Under the pieces are notes generated by a model. That model made no database searches. It had not been told where the DNA came from and saw only the letters and a list, made by a program, of their open reading frames with translations. From positions 27,408,619-27,472,618 of the forward strand of contig JASFXZ010000001.1 of assembly GCA_032209605.1 (NCBI GenBank): 64,000 bases of DNA. The letters are read 5' to 3'. The DNA is from Mactromeris polynyma. Lineage: Eukaryota > Mollusca > Bivalvia > Venerida > Mactridae. A program made the position numbers and the translations under genes. How positions within the stretch are numbered: the first letter of the stretch is position 1; each line of letters starts with the position of its first letter. Positions 26,101 to 39,505 of this stretch are shown piece after piece.

Positions 26101-29100
26101 GTATATGTATCAACGTCTTGATATAACAGTGTCACAACAGTATATGTATCAACGTCTTGATATAACAGTGTCACAACAGTATATGTATCAACTGCTTGAT
26201 ATAACAGTGTCACAACAGTATATGTATCAACGTCTTGATATAACAGTGTCACAACAGTATATGTATCAACGTCTTGGAATGTCACAACAGTATATGTATC
26301 AACGTCTTGATATAACAGTGTCACAACAGTATATGTATCAACTGCTTGATATAACAGTGTCACAACAGTATATGTATCAACGTCTTGATATAACAGTGTC
26401 ACAACAGTATATGTATCAACGTCTTGATATAACAGTGCCACAACAGTATATGTATCAACTGCTTGATATAACAGTGTCACAACAGTATATGTATCAACGG
26501 CTTGATTTAACAGTGTCACAACAGTATATGTATCAACGGCTTGGTATAACAGTGCCACAACAGTATATGTATCAACGGCTTGATTTAACAGTGTCACAAC
26601 AGTATATGTATCAACGTCTTGATATAACAGTGTCACAACAGTATATGTATCAACGTCTTGATATAACAGTGTCACAACAGTATATGTATCAACGGCTTGA
26701 TATAACAGTGTCACAACAGTATATGTATCAACGGCTTGATATAACAGTGTCACAACAGTATATGTATCAACGTCTTGATATAACAGTGTCACAACAGTAT
26801 ATGTATCAACGTCTTGATATAACAGTGTCACAACAGTATATGTATCAACGTCTTGATATAACAGTGTCACAACAGTATATGTATCAACGTCTTGGAATGT
26901 CACAACAGTATATGTATCAACGGCTTGGTATAACAGTGTCACAACAGTATATGTATCAACGGCTTGATATAACAGTGTCACAACAGTATATGTATCAACG
27001 TCTTGATATAACAGTGTCACAACAGTATATGTATCAACGTCTTGGAATGTCACAACAGTATATGTATCAACGTCTTGATATAACAGTGTCACAACAGTAT
27101 ATGTATCAACGGCTTGATATAACAGTGTCACAACAGTATATGTATCAACGTCTTGATATAACAGTGTCACAACAGTATATGTATCAACGTCTTGATATAA
27201 CAGTGTCACAACAGTATATGTATCAACGTCTTGATATAACAGTGTCACAACAGTATATGTATCAACGTCTTGATATAACAGTGTCACAACAGTATATGTA
27301 TCAACTGCTTGATATAACAGTGTCACAACAGTATATGTATCAACGTCTTGATATAACAGTGTCACAACAGTATATGTATCAACGTCTTGGAATGTCACAA
27401 CAGTATATGTATCAACGTCTTGATATAACAGTGTCACAACAGTATATGTATCAACCAACGTCTTGGTATTAACAGTGTCACAACAGTATATGTATCAACG
27501 TCTTGGAATGTCACAACAGTATATGTATCAACGTCTTGAGAACAGTGTCACAACAGTATATGTATCACGTCTTGGTATAACAGTGTCACAACAGTATTAT
27601 GTATTCAACGTCTTGATATAACAGTGTCACAACAGTATATGTATCAACGGCTTGGAAATGTCACAACAGTATATGTATCAACGGCTTGATATAACAGTGT
27701 CACAACAGTATATGTATCAACGGCTTGGTATAACAGTGTCACAACAGTATATGTATCAACGGCTTGGAATGTCACAACAGTATATGTATCAACGGCTTGA
27801 TATAACAGTGTCACAACAGTATATGTATCAACGGCTTGGTATAATGTCACAACAGTATATGTATCAACGTCTTGGAAAGTGTCACAACAGTATATGTATC
27901 AACGTCTTGAGAATGTCACAACAGTATATGTATCAACGTCTTGGAATGTCACAACAGTATATGTATCAACGTCTGATGAACAGTGTCACAACAGTATATG
28001 TATCAACGTCTTGGAATGTCACAACAGTATATGTATCAACGTCTTGATATAACCGTGTCACAAACAGTATATGTATCAACGTCTTGGAATATGTCACAAC
28101 AGTATATGTATCAACGTCTTGGAATGTCACAACAGTATATGTATCAAACGTCTTGAGATATGACATCACATCAGTATATGTATCAAGTCTCGGAAAGTAT
28201 GCTCAAGTCTTGGATTGTCACAACAGTATTATGTATCAACGACTCACTCCTTGGAAATGTCACAACAGTATAGGTATCAACGTCTTGGAATGTCACAAAA
28301 GTATATAGTATCAACTTCTTGATATAACAGTGTCACAAACAAGTATATGTATCAACGCTTGGAATGTCACAACAAGTATATGTATCAACNNNNNNNNNNN
28401 NNNNNNNNNNNNNNNNNNNNNNNNNNNNNNNNNNNNNNNNNNNNNNNNNNNNNNNNNNNNNNNNNNNNNNNNNNNNNNNNNNNNNNNNNNNNNNNNNNNN
28501 NNNNNNNNNNNNNNNNNNNNNNNNNNNNNNNNNNNNNNNNNNNNNNNNNNNNNNNNNNNNNNNNNNNNNNNNNNNNNNNNNNNNNNNNNATCAACGTCTT
28601 TGGAATGTCACAACAGTATATGTATCAACGTCTTGGAATGTCACAACAGTATATGTATCAACGTCTTGGTATAACAGTGTCACACACAGTATATGTATCA
28701 ACGGCTTGGAATGTCACAACAGTATATGTATCAACGTCTTGATATAACAGTGTCACAACAGTATATGTATCAACGTCTTGGAATGTCACAACAGTATATG
28801 TATCAACGTCTTGATATAACAGTGTCACAACAGTATATGTATCAACGTCTTGATATAACAGTGCCACAACAGTATATGTATCAACGGCTTGGTATAACAG
28901 TGCCACAACAGTATATGTATCAACGTCTTGATATAACAGTGTCACAACAGTATATGTATCAACGTCTTGGTATAACAGTGTCACAACAGTATATGTATCA
29001 ACGGCTTGGAATGTCACAACAGTATATGTATCAACGTCTTGATATAACAGTGTCACAACAGTATATGTATCAACGTCTTGATATAACAGTGTCACAACAG

Positions 29101-32100
29101 TATATGTATCAACGTCTTGATATAACAGTGTCACAACAGTATATGTATCAACGTCTTGATATAACAGTGTCACAACAGTATATGTATCAACGTCTTGGAA
29201 TGTCACAACAGTATATGTATCAACGTCTTGATATAACAGTGTCACAACAGTATATGTATCAACGTCTTGGTATAACAGTGTCACAACAGTATATGTATCA
29301 ACGTCTTGATATAACAGTGCCACAACAGTATATGTATCAACGGCTTGGTATAACAGTGCCACAACAGTATATGTATCAACGTCTTGATATAACAGTGTCA
29401 CAACAGTATATGTATCAACGGCTTGGTATAACAGTGCCACAACAGTATATGTATCAACGTCTTGATATAACAGTGCCACAACAGTATATGTATCAACGTC
29501 TTGATATAACAGTGTCACAACAGTATATGTATCAACGTCTTGATATAACAGTGTCACAACAGTATATGTATCAACGTCTTGGTATAACAGTGTCACAACA
29601 GTATATGTATCAACGGCTTGGAATGTCACAACAGTATATGTATCAACGGCTTGATATAACAGTGTCACAACAGTATATGTATCAACGTCTTGATATAACA
29701 GTGTCACAACAGTATATGTATCAACGGCTTGGTATAACAGTGTCACAACAGTATATGTATCAACGTCTTGGTATAACAGTGTCACAACAGTATATGTATC
29801 AACGTCTTGGAATGTCACAACAGTATATGTATCAACGGCTTGGTATAACAGTGTCACAACAGTATATGTATCAACGGCTTGGTATAACAGTGTCACAACA
29901 GTATATGTATCAACGTCTTGGAATGTCACAACAGTATATGTATCAACGGCTTGGTATAACAGTGTCACAACAGTATATGTATCAACGGCTTGGTATAACA
30001 GTGTCACAACAGTATATGTATCAACGTCTTGATATAACAGTGTCACAACAGTATATGTATCAACGTCTTGATATAACAGTGTCACAACAGTATATGTATC
30101 AACGTCTTGGAATGTCACAACAGTATATGTATCAACGGCTTGGTATAACAGTGTCACAACAGTATATGTATCAACGGCTTGGTATAACAGTGTCACAACA
30201 GTATATGTATCAACGTCTTGGAATGTCACAACAGTATATGTATCAACGTCTTGGAATGTCACAACAGTATATGTATCAACGTCTTGGAATGTCACAACAG
30301 TATATGTATCAACGGCTTGGAATGTCACAACAGTATATGTATCAACGTCTTGGAATGTCACAACAGTATATGTATCAACGTCTTGATATAACAGTGTCAC
30401 AACAGTATATGTATCAACGTCTTGGTATAACAGTGTCACAACAGTATATGTATCAACGTCTTGATATAACAGTGTCACAACAGTATATGTATCAACGTCT
30501 TGATATAACAGTGTCACAACAGTATATGTATCAACGTCTTGATATAACAGTGTCACAACAGTATATGTATCAACGTCTTGGAATGTCACAACAGTATATG
30601 TATCAACGTCTTGATATAACAGTGTCACAACAGTATATGTATCAACGTCTTGATATAACAGTGTCACAACAGTATATGTATCAACGTCTTGGAATGTCAC
30701 AACAGTATATGTATCAACGGCTTGATATAACAGTGTCACAACAGTATATGTATCAACGTCTTGGTATAACAGTGTCACAACAGTATATGTATCAACGTCT
30801 TGATATAACAGTGCCACAACAGTATATGTATCAACGGCTTGGTATAACAGTGCCACAACAGTATATGTATCAACGGCTTGATATAACAGTGTCACAACAG
30901 TATATGTATCAACGGCTTGGTATAACAGTGCCACAACAGTATATGTATCAACGTCTTGATATAACAGTGTCACAACAGTATATGTATCAACGGCTTGATA
31001 TAACAGTGTCACAACAGTATATGTATCAACGTCTTGATATAACAGTGTCACAACAGTATATGTATCAACGTCTTGATATAACAGTGTCACAACAGTATAT
31101 GTATCAACGTCTTGATATAACAGTGTCACAACAGTATATGTATCAACGTCTTGATATAACAGTGTCACAACAGTATATGTATCAACTGCTTGATATAACA
31201 GTGTCACAACAGTATATGTATCAACTGCTTGATATAACAGTGTCACAACAGTATATGTATCAACGTCTTGGTATAACAGTGTCACAACAGTATATGTATC
31301 AACGGCTTGATATAACAGTGTCACAACAGTATATGTATCAACGTCTTGGTATAACAGTGTCACAACAGTATATGTATCAACGTCTTGGTATAACAGTGTC
31401 ACAACAGTATATGTATCAACGTCTTGATATAACAGTGTCACAACAGTATATGTATCAACTGCTTGATATAACAGTGTCACAACAGTATATGTATCAACTG
31501 CTTGGTATAACAGTGTCACAACAGTATATGTATCAACGTCTTGATATAACAGTGTCACAACAGTATATGTATCAACGTCTTGATATAACAGTGTCACAAC
31601 AGTATATGTATCAACGTCTTGGTATAACAGTGTCACAACAGTATATGTATCAACGGCTTGATATAACAGTGTCACAACAGTATATGTATCAACGTCTTGA
31701 TATAACAGTGTCACAACAGTATATGTATCAACGGCTTGATATAACAGTGTCACAACAGTATATGTATCAACGGCTTGATATAACAGTGTCACAACAGTAT
31801 ATGTATCAACGGCTTGATATAACAGTGTCACAACAGTATATGTATCAACGTCTTGATATAACAGTGTCACAACAGTATATGTATCAACGTCTTGATATAA
31901 CAGTGTCACAACAGTATATGTATCAACGTCTTGGTATAACAGTGTCACAACAGTATATGTATCAACGTCTTGGTATAACAGTGTCACAACAGTATATGTA
32001 TCAACGGCTTGATTTAACAGTGTCACAACAGTATATGTATCAACGTCTTGATATAACAGTGTCACAACAGTATATGTATCAACGTCTTGATATAACAGTG

Positions 32101-33334
32101 TCACAACAGTATATGTATCAACTGCTTGATATAACAGTGTCACAACAGTATATGTATCAACGTCTTGATATAACAGTGTCACAACAGTATATGTATCAAC
32201 GTCTTGGTATAACAGTGTCACAACAGTATATGTATCAACGGCTTGGTATAACAGTGTCACAACAGTATATGTATCAACGTCTTGATATAACAGTGTCACA
32301 ACAGTATATGTATCAACGTCTTGATATAACAGTGTCACAACAGTATATGTATCAACGGCTTGGTATAACAGTGCCACAACAGTATATGTATCAACGGCTT
32401 GGTATAACAGTGTCACAACAGTATATGTATCAACGGCTTGATATAACAGTGTCACAACAGTATATGTATCAACGTCTTGATATAACAGTGTCACAACAGT
32501 ATATGTATCAACGGCTTGATATAACAGTGTCACAACAGTATATGTATCAACGTCTTGATATAACAGTGTCACAACAGTATATGTATCAACGTCTTGATAT
32601 AACAGTGCCACAACAGTATATGTATCAACGTCTTGATATAACAGTGTCACAACAGTATATGTATCAACGTCTTGATATAACAGTGTCACAACAGTATATG
32701 TATCAACGGCTTGGTATAACAGTGCCACAACAGTATATGTATCAACGGCTTGGTATAACAGTGTCACAACAGTATATGTATCAACTGCTTGGTATAACAG
32801 TGCCACAACAGTATATGTATCAACGTCTTGATATAACAGTGTCACAACAGTATATGTATCAACAGCTTGGTATAACAGTGTCACAACAGTATATGTATCA
32901 ACGTCTTGATATAACAGTGTCACAACAGTATATGTATCAACGTCTTGATATAACAGTGTCACAACAGTATATGTATCAACAGCTTGGTATAACAGTGTCA
33001 CAACAGTATATGTATCAACGTCTTGATATAACAGTGTCACAACAGTATATGTATCAACGTCTTGATATAACAGTGTCACAACAGTATATGTATCAACTGC
33101 TTGGTATAACAGTGCCACAACAGTATATGTATCAACGGCTTGGTATAACAGTGTCACAACAGTATATGTATCAACGTCTTGATATAACAGTGTCACAACA
33201 GTATATGTATCAACTGCTTGGTATAACAGTGCCACAACAGTATATGTATCAACTGCTTGGTATAACAGTGTCACAACAGTATATGTATTTCTGCTTGGTA
33301 TAACAGTGTCACAACAGTATAGGTATTTCGGCTT
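23137..33334. repeat. Giant 39/33-bp minisatellite (about 260 units) with assembly gap
   Basis: The 39-bp unit is ATAACAGTGTCACAACAGTA + TATGTATCAACGTCTTGAT. A 33-bp form replaces GATATAACAGTGTC with GGAATGTC (6 bp shorter). Variant sites include CGTCTT/CGGCTT/CTGCTT/CAGCTT, GTCAC/GCCAC and GATA/GGTA/GATTTA. Both unit lengths are multiples of three and contain no stop in one frame on each strand, so frames of 1443-1538 codons run through it in both directions. They have no signal peptide, domain or splice context. Ns occupy 28390-28589. Near the gap (27470-28389 and 28590-28690) units carry many single-base insertions and deletions, unlike the clean units elsewhere. Confidence 0.97.
28390..28589. 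other. Assembly gap (200 N)
   Basis: Exactly 200 Ns inside the 39/33-bp array: a placeholder, so true array length is unknown. Confidence 0.99.
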
Positions 33335-33769
33335 CCAACAGACACCATCTTCGTGTTACTGAAATATCGATGATGAATGTAAATCCCAACACTCAATAAA
33401 ACTTAATGAAGAAGTTGAATAGCAGAACATAGACGAGCTGAGACGACAAACGTTTCAAACACAGACACAGTAACCAAACCTGCCAATTTGAATAATGTAA
33501 ACCTGAAAATTGTAAACCTCACAAGCAATGTTCTTTAAAATGAGTTTAGCATCCCACAGCTCAATAATACGGTAAGTTTTAACGATTAAATAACAAGGGC
33601 CCTAGTTACAATAAACATACTGTGAATTTGTAATAAAATTCCATGTTGATTGAATAGACGCATCTTCAAGTGACGGGCAACAAGAGCGTAGGAAAGGTTA
33701 ATGTTGGCTGGTCTAATAAATAAAGCTTGTTCATTGGGTAATGTTCGACACAGCAAACTATTGAATGAG
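33335..33769. other. Unassigned spacer between arrays
   Basis: No gene or repeat seen. Confidence 0.4.
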
Positions 33770-34052
33770 CAACACCCTGATCTGACAGTAGCTCCGACAA
33801 CACCCTGATCTGACAGTAGCTCCGACAACAACCTGATCTGACAGTAGCTCCGACAACAACCTGATCTGACAGTAGCTCCGACAACACCCTGATCTGACAG
33901 TAGCTCCGACAACACCCTGATCTGACAGTAGCTCCGACAACAACCTGATCTGACAGTAGCTCCGACAACACCCTGATCTGACAGTAGCTCCGACAACAAC
34001 CTGATCTGACAGTAGCTCCGACAACAACCTGATCTGACAGTAGCTCCGACAA
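33770..34052. repeat. 28-bp minisatellite (about 10 units)
   Basis: Unit CAACACCCTGATCTGACAGT + AGCTCCGA, with a CAACAACC variant. Because 28 is not a multiple of three, three units give an 84-bp frame cycle, explaining several overlapping minus-strand open frames. Confidence 0.95.
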
Positions 34053-35174
34053 CAACCTGATTGATGATGATGATACTCTGGCGATATGACACCAGTATCT
34101 TCCATCTGTCGTTATTATTCTACACGAGCAATTTGGCTTAAGATTGCAAATGAATCATTATGTTTGCATACTCATTAATTGCTTGTTTAGTTGTAAACAG
34201 GTGTTTCAAATTATACCTTAATATTTAGATTATGTGGGTTCCACTGCTCTAAGAGTGATGTTTTATGCATTAGTACTTACAAGGAAGCTAAGCGACATAC
34301 TATTTACACGACCTTATCTGTGAGTGTCAATCTATATAACACATACTTCCAATATACTATACTGGCTCTAGGGAACATGACTGAAGTCATTAAAATTAGT
34401 TTTAGTATTTCAGATAGTTGGACTAAATTATAAATGAGGAACTTCACCCTCAGAGGGTCATAAGCAAAGTCGCAGAATACAGTAACATTGACATACCAGA
34501 CCCGTACCCAGAGACAAAATTAAAGCGAGGCAATAACTATTCAACATTTTATATAGTTTCAAGCAATTCTTCCTGCATTCTATTTATTCACATTATTTAA
34601 TGTCACTTTGGAAACTTTAACCGAGGCCTCAGCCTAGCTACGGGCCTGCATACTTAAACACATGATAGTTACAGTCGTAGCTTGTGAACAAATAAACATG
34701 CATGCAATACTTTGAAATATTGAGTATCAATATAAGATCCCATGAAGTCAGAAATAAGTAGCGCCTTCAGTTTATTTGTTTGTGTGCAAAGTTATACATC
34801 TAACCATCTTAATTATCTAAAATCGATCCGCCAATATGCGCTTAAGTAATTATTTTTTCAGCTTAACCTTCATTATTTTAATTGATTAAGTAATCGGTGT
34901 CTTATGTTCATATTTTGCTTTCATAATTAGCTGTAGTCGTGCGAGAGATGTTGTAAATTAATAAAACCCGTCACGTTTACTAGACTCGAAATCAACGCAA
35001 ATTTTTTTTGAAGTTCAGAATCATTTAACACAATTAAATTGTGCGATTAGGTAAGACTATGGACCGTTGTACGCGAACTTGTGTAACACTAAGGTAACGC
35101 AATAAACAGTGACTACTAACCACATGTATTGAGTTAGAAACATAGGGTACCCTTATAGTAATCTGGTGAAGTGG
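34053..35174. other. Unassigned intergenic DNA
   Basis: AT-rich; nothing recognised. Confidence 0.4.
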
Positions 35175-35300
35175 AAGACAGGCCGTCAGATTAGCCCAGT
35201 CAGTAGAACTCGGTACTAGCGTTGGAGGGTCTTGTCTTGGGTTAGAGTCCCACATCCGGCGTTCACCTTTCGTCCTCTCAATCATGATGAATTATATATA
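35175..35300 (+). mobile_element. tRNA-derived SINE head (second type)
   Basis: TTAGCCCAGTCAGTAGAACT (box A-like) followed about 50 bp later by GGGTTAGAGTCCCAC (box B-like). The 3' part (TCAATCATGATGAATTATAT) recurs at 38430-38480 at the start of duplication copy B, where the head is lost. Confidence 0.5.
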
Positions 35301-36515
35301 CCACAACATTGGTGCTCGTAACAACTAACACAGAATTTAAGACAACTATACAATATACCCATTTACAACTTGATTTGTCTATTAACAATATACTCATTCA
35401 ATTGTTCCAAAATGTGATATTACGAAGTAACCATGCAGGAAGCAAACCATTTGAATGGACGGACGTTAGATGAACATATTGGCATTATGTATACATGCAT
35501 GTATGCATATATAATTATGTTTAAATAGGTACATGTATTATGCATTATGGACAGCGTGTGATCCCAGGAGCTGTAATAACACGTACAGTTGTTATGATTT
35601 CACATTCAAGAAACAATCACTAATTGTAAGCAATGGTTAGTAAAGATACAGATCTATTATCTAATGTGTGAATACAAATTCATATATACAAACGATTCGA
35701 CTCATAAAAGGAACATTTGTTCACCAATGATAAGGATGAATTAGAATACTGTTTTGAATCAGTCCAACACACCAGGGAATAAGGTTAAACAACATGTATT
35801 CTTAATAAAATGAGAACCCATGTTCAGAGATGTGTTATGTAAATATTGAACTATCAACTCCTAGAGTTTTCCATGCTTATGTTTTCCTAGGACCAGTGTG
35901 GGAATATATCGTCTTGTAAATGCGGTGTTTACTTTACCAACTTAACCCTTCAATGTAAATATTAAATAACTGAATCTGATCAAATTTCAATGAGATCAAT
36001 GTACCCGCTAGTGAGGTAACAGCTGGCTACAATGGATTATGCAAAAATATAACTACTCATAAAGCAATTAATTTAAAAGTTACAATTCGATTTCCGAAGT
36101 TTCATTGTATATCCATTCCCTCAGTTCAGGTATAATAATAAGTGTGAGGTTCAACCAAGGTTTCACCCCTCCAAACTGGCGTTTGTGCAACTAACCGTTC
36201 CTATCATCATTGATTATTGATGTTCGAGTCCTGTGTTCGTTCTTGTTTTTTCTTCATTTTCTTCCCCCCTATTTGAGTTTGATTTTATACTTTTCCGGAT
36301 ATGTTCCTTCCCTATTTCCCATCTGCATCTCTTAATATTTCATCTTCCCTCATTTTCTTTTTCATATCATACCCTAGAGACCTGCAAGGAAAGCTTCTGT
36401 TTTTTTTCAATGTATTCTCTGCTGGGGCAAGATCTACTCTTTCTCAGTTTTTTTAAATGGACTGGGCAAGCAAGTTTTGTAAGTTCTATAGCCTTAAACA
36501 CTATACTGTCTTTTA

Positions 36516-37617
36516 CGAGGGGCATTCTATAAATTATATCACTAATGGCCTTCCGTAGAAACCACGTTGCATAAGAGCATAGGAATTTCATATAGTTGAT
36601 TGCAGATGTTTATTTAATACACCGCTTTAAATTGACCAAGATATTTATTGTTGAATTATACACACTCATATAAAGTGGCTATATTTCAATACTATAATGA
36701 AACATGAAGAAAAATTATAAATCAGGGAATAAAGGGAAACATTGCTGCTGTTAGAGCTATGGTAGATAAAAATGGCCGATATACTATTTCCCAGATAGCT
36801 AATAGTCTAGCCATTGCAGAAGGGACCGTCCATCATATTCTGACTGACTGTTTGAAATTAAAGAAGCTTTGTGCTAGATGGATCCCCCACTTGTTGACAC
36901 CAGACCAGAAGGCCAAGCGGTTCGATTGTGCCAAAAAACTTTTGAAAAAATATAAGAATTGTAATCCTAGTAAAATTTCTGAGTTGCTCACTGGGGATGA
37001 AACTTGGGGTGTATTATTTTGAGTCCCAGCGACGCATAAATAACAAACAATGGCTTAGTAAAAGTCAGACAATATTCGGTCATTGCAAAGAGGACAAGAA
37101 GCACCAAGATGGTTTTACATGTCATTTATTTTAATTCTAGTGTACACATTTGTACAAATTCCTTGCGAAGAGGGTGGTTTTACAAAAATAAAGTACTTAC
37201 ATCTGTCAAAAACTTCTATCAAAATAAACACCCAGGTAAAGGTTTGAAAGGCATACAGCTTATTCATGACAATGCTTCAGCCCACAAAAGTAAAATTGAA
37301 CAATCTTTCTTAGAACAAGAAAATGTTATTCAGGTTGAACACCCACCTTATTCCCCTGACCTAAGCCCTTGTGACTTTTTCCTATTTCCCTTGCTAAAAC
37401 ATACTCTCAGGTAAGAGCTATGCTACTAGAAGTGCCCTTGGTTCTGCCATCTCCAATGGAGACTACTATGCAGCATTAAGGTCGTGGATAGCAATACTTC
37501 AAAAGTGTGTATCTGTGCAGGGGGAATACTTTGAAGGATTGACGTGAACACATTTCCGATGCAGTGGAGATTTTAAACATACGAAGACCAGCGACATAAT
37601 TTATTGAATGCCCCTCG
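36516..37617 (+). mobile_element. Mariner transposon, inactive, with intact termini
   Basis: Inverted ends CGAGGGGCATTCTATAAATT (left) and, inverted, CGAGGGGCATTCAATAAATT (right), flanked by TA duplications at 36514-36515 and 37618-37619. At 1102 bp it is shorter than a usual mariner of about 1.3 kb. It sits in copy A of the local duplication and is missing from copy B, so it arrived after the duplication or was lost from B. Confidence 0.92.
36720..37414 (+). pseudogene. Mariner transposase remnant (D,D34D)
   Basis: Plus-strand fragments in order: an N-terminal helix-turn-helix region (GRYTISQIANSLAIAEGTVH, from about 36775), LTPDQKAKRFDCAKKL, the first catalytic block TGDETW (about 36991), the second HDNASAHKS (about 37264) and the third YSPDLSPCDFFLFP (about 37348). 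Between the second and third aspartates lie 34 residues, the mariner signature. The frame stops just after TGDETWGVLF at 37022 and reopens in another frame, and the C-terminus ends early. The enzyme would cut and paste at TA sites but cannot be made intact from this copy. Confidence 0.92.
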
Positions 37618-37715
37618 TACAGCACAAACTAATAATAGTTAAGTGAAAAATATGACAAAATATACGAAACACATCGAATCATACGCGTGTTAATACTTTT
37701 AAAGTTTGTACATAC

Positions 37716-37938
37716 CTATTGTAAAATTGCATCCATGGGATTTTGAGCACGGCAAACCTATCCATATTAAAAACAAAACAAAACGCAATTTCATTTCAAA
37801 CAGTAATATCCATAACATGATTAGCCCTCATATATCACCATACCATTCTCACTAATCGTACATACATGTATTAATACACTACTTGTCAGATGTAAGCAAA
37901 TGTACTAAGTCAATAATTAGTGTTAGCGTCGTAGCCAT
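37716..37938 (-). pseudogene. Candidate signal-peptide cassette, copy A (degraded)
   Basis: Two putative exons. 37938-37866 begins with ATG and a hydrophobic run but hits TAG at codon 20. 37757-37716 (42 nt, acceptor tggatag|GT, donor ATAG|gtatgt, phase 1 to 1) reads LPCSKSHGCNFTI. Counterpart of copy B at 41067-41259. The final residues (F-T-I-G across the splice) resemble the end of receptor exon 1 (SPITIG), but the relation is only a suggestion. Confidence 0.28.
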
Positions 37939-39319
37939 GCGAAATTAAAAAAACAGTATCGACTGCTGTCATCCGTGTTTCATTCAATTGTCGATTTAAC
38001 CATCCGTTCGTTTGTTTTCTTTGATAATCTCATTTCGTGCATTTACAGCAACTGGTCCTTTTTCCAACAATTAGTCATATTTCCATATTTCTATGTATAA
38101 CACAACAAGACGATCATATTGACCATTAATATATTGTGCAAATATTGATTTTACTGTTTAATGCTCAGTGCCATAATTGCTGTTCAATAGACTTCTTTAA
38201 ATCATTGTTCACAACCTTGCTCCATGCGAAGATTGTTAGGTTTTATATCAATACACTTATTATACTATGTGTGTTTGTTGTTGTGTTAACATCGTGTTAA
38301 TTGCTGCAAAATATCGGTTAGTTAAAAAACTAATATTAATTTAATATGTCAAAGTCTTGGCTTAAAGCATCAAGCATTGTGGTATCCAATATTCCTCTAA
38401 ATCAGTTGAATGCCACCAGGTCAGCTCACATGAGTCCCATATCGGACGAACACATTTCCTCCTCTAGCAATCAGCATGATATATTATACCACCACATTGA
38501 AGCTCGTTACACATAACACAGAAAAAATACACGACATTATTATAATGTTCTATAAACGATATGCTCATTCCATTGTTCCAAAATGTGATATATAGGTAAC
38601 TAGAGGAAGCAAAGCATTTGAATGGACGGACGTTAGATGAACAGCTTGGTATTATGCATTATGGAGAGCGTGTGCTCCCAGGAGGTGTAACAACACGTGA
38701 AGTTATTCAAGCAACAATAATGGTTTGTTTAAGACACATGTCTAGTTGTGGGTTGAACATGTTTGAACGGAATATAAATTCATATACTTACGAGTCAACT
38801 CACAAATGGATCATAAAACGTAACATGTTAACCATTACAAGGAAGAATGAGAATTCTGTTTGGATTCAGTCCAACACTCCGGGGACTGAGCTAAACCAAC
38901 AGGTTGTCGTAATAAAATGAGAACTCTTGTGCAGTACTTGGTTTTGTAAATACCAACTCCTAGTGTTTTGTGTTCTGATGTTTCCCTAGGATCTGTATGG
39001 GAATACTTTGTCTTGTGAATCAAGGCGTTTACTTTACCGACTTTATCCTTCCGTGTAGATACGAAATTTCATTGTGATCAATGTCACAGATAGTGGGGGT
39101 AATAGCTGGTTATAATGAATTATGCATTGATATTATAATTCATAAAGCAATTGATATGTGGAAATTCGGTTTCTAAAGCTTCATCGAATATCCACGCCGC
39201 CGTTTCACTTATAGTAAGCATGAGATTCGATGCACTCTAAAACAAGGGTCCCTTCCCCAACTGGCGTTTGAGCAAGTAATCGTTCCTGCCATATCTTCAT
39301 CGTTTATTCGGGAATTTGA

Positions 39320-39405
39320 AATGGTGACTTCTTGAAGTTGAAATCGTAAATTCACGCATTCAAGATTATGCATTCGTGAAGTTGAAATCGTAAATTCACG
39401 ACCTT
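39320..39405. repeat. Arm of a foldback repeat
   Basis: GAAGTTGAAATCGTAAATTC occurs twice here and again in the palindrome at 63310-63447, marking a dispersed inverted-repeat family. Confidence 0.7.
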
Positions 39406-39505
39406 AACAAAAACACAATTTACATAAAACACAATTGTGTAGCTATCTATATTTTTTTCTGGACACGGCATTCAAAACTAAAACGTCTCTTTTATAGCCT
39501 AAAAC

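Larger units (their letters stand above)
35245..38133 (+). repeat. Tandem duplication, copy A (mariner inside)
   Basis: Aligns by eye with copy B over the whole length outside transposons. Shared blocks include CATTTGAATGGACGGACGTTAGATGAAC (35450 / 38619), AACTGGCGTTTG (36174 / 39258), GCATCCATGGGATTTTGAGC (37730 / 41081), CATCCGTGTTTCATT (37971 / 41302) and CACAACAAGA (38100 / 41453). Substitutions and indels are frequent, so the duplication is old. Copy A also carries extra DNA at about 36215-36515 and the mariner at 36516-37617, both absent from B. Confidence 0.85.

Noticed and set aside
23141..27472. 1443-codon open frame in the giant array as a repeat-protein gene
   Set aside because: Open on both strands because units are 39 and 33 bp; no start context, signal, domain or non-repeat end; the frame simply begins and ends with the array.
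28658..33303. 1536/1538-codon frames right of the gap
   Set aside because: Same periodicity artefact as the left half of the array.
23137..34052. CRISPR array
   Set aside because: Units are contiguous without unique spacers, in a eukaryotic genome with no cas genes.
36233..36591. Open frames on both strands in a pyrimidine-rich stretch
   Set aside because: Low-complexity TTC-rich DNA beside the mariner; no protein features.
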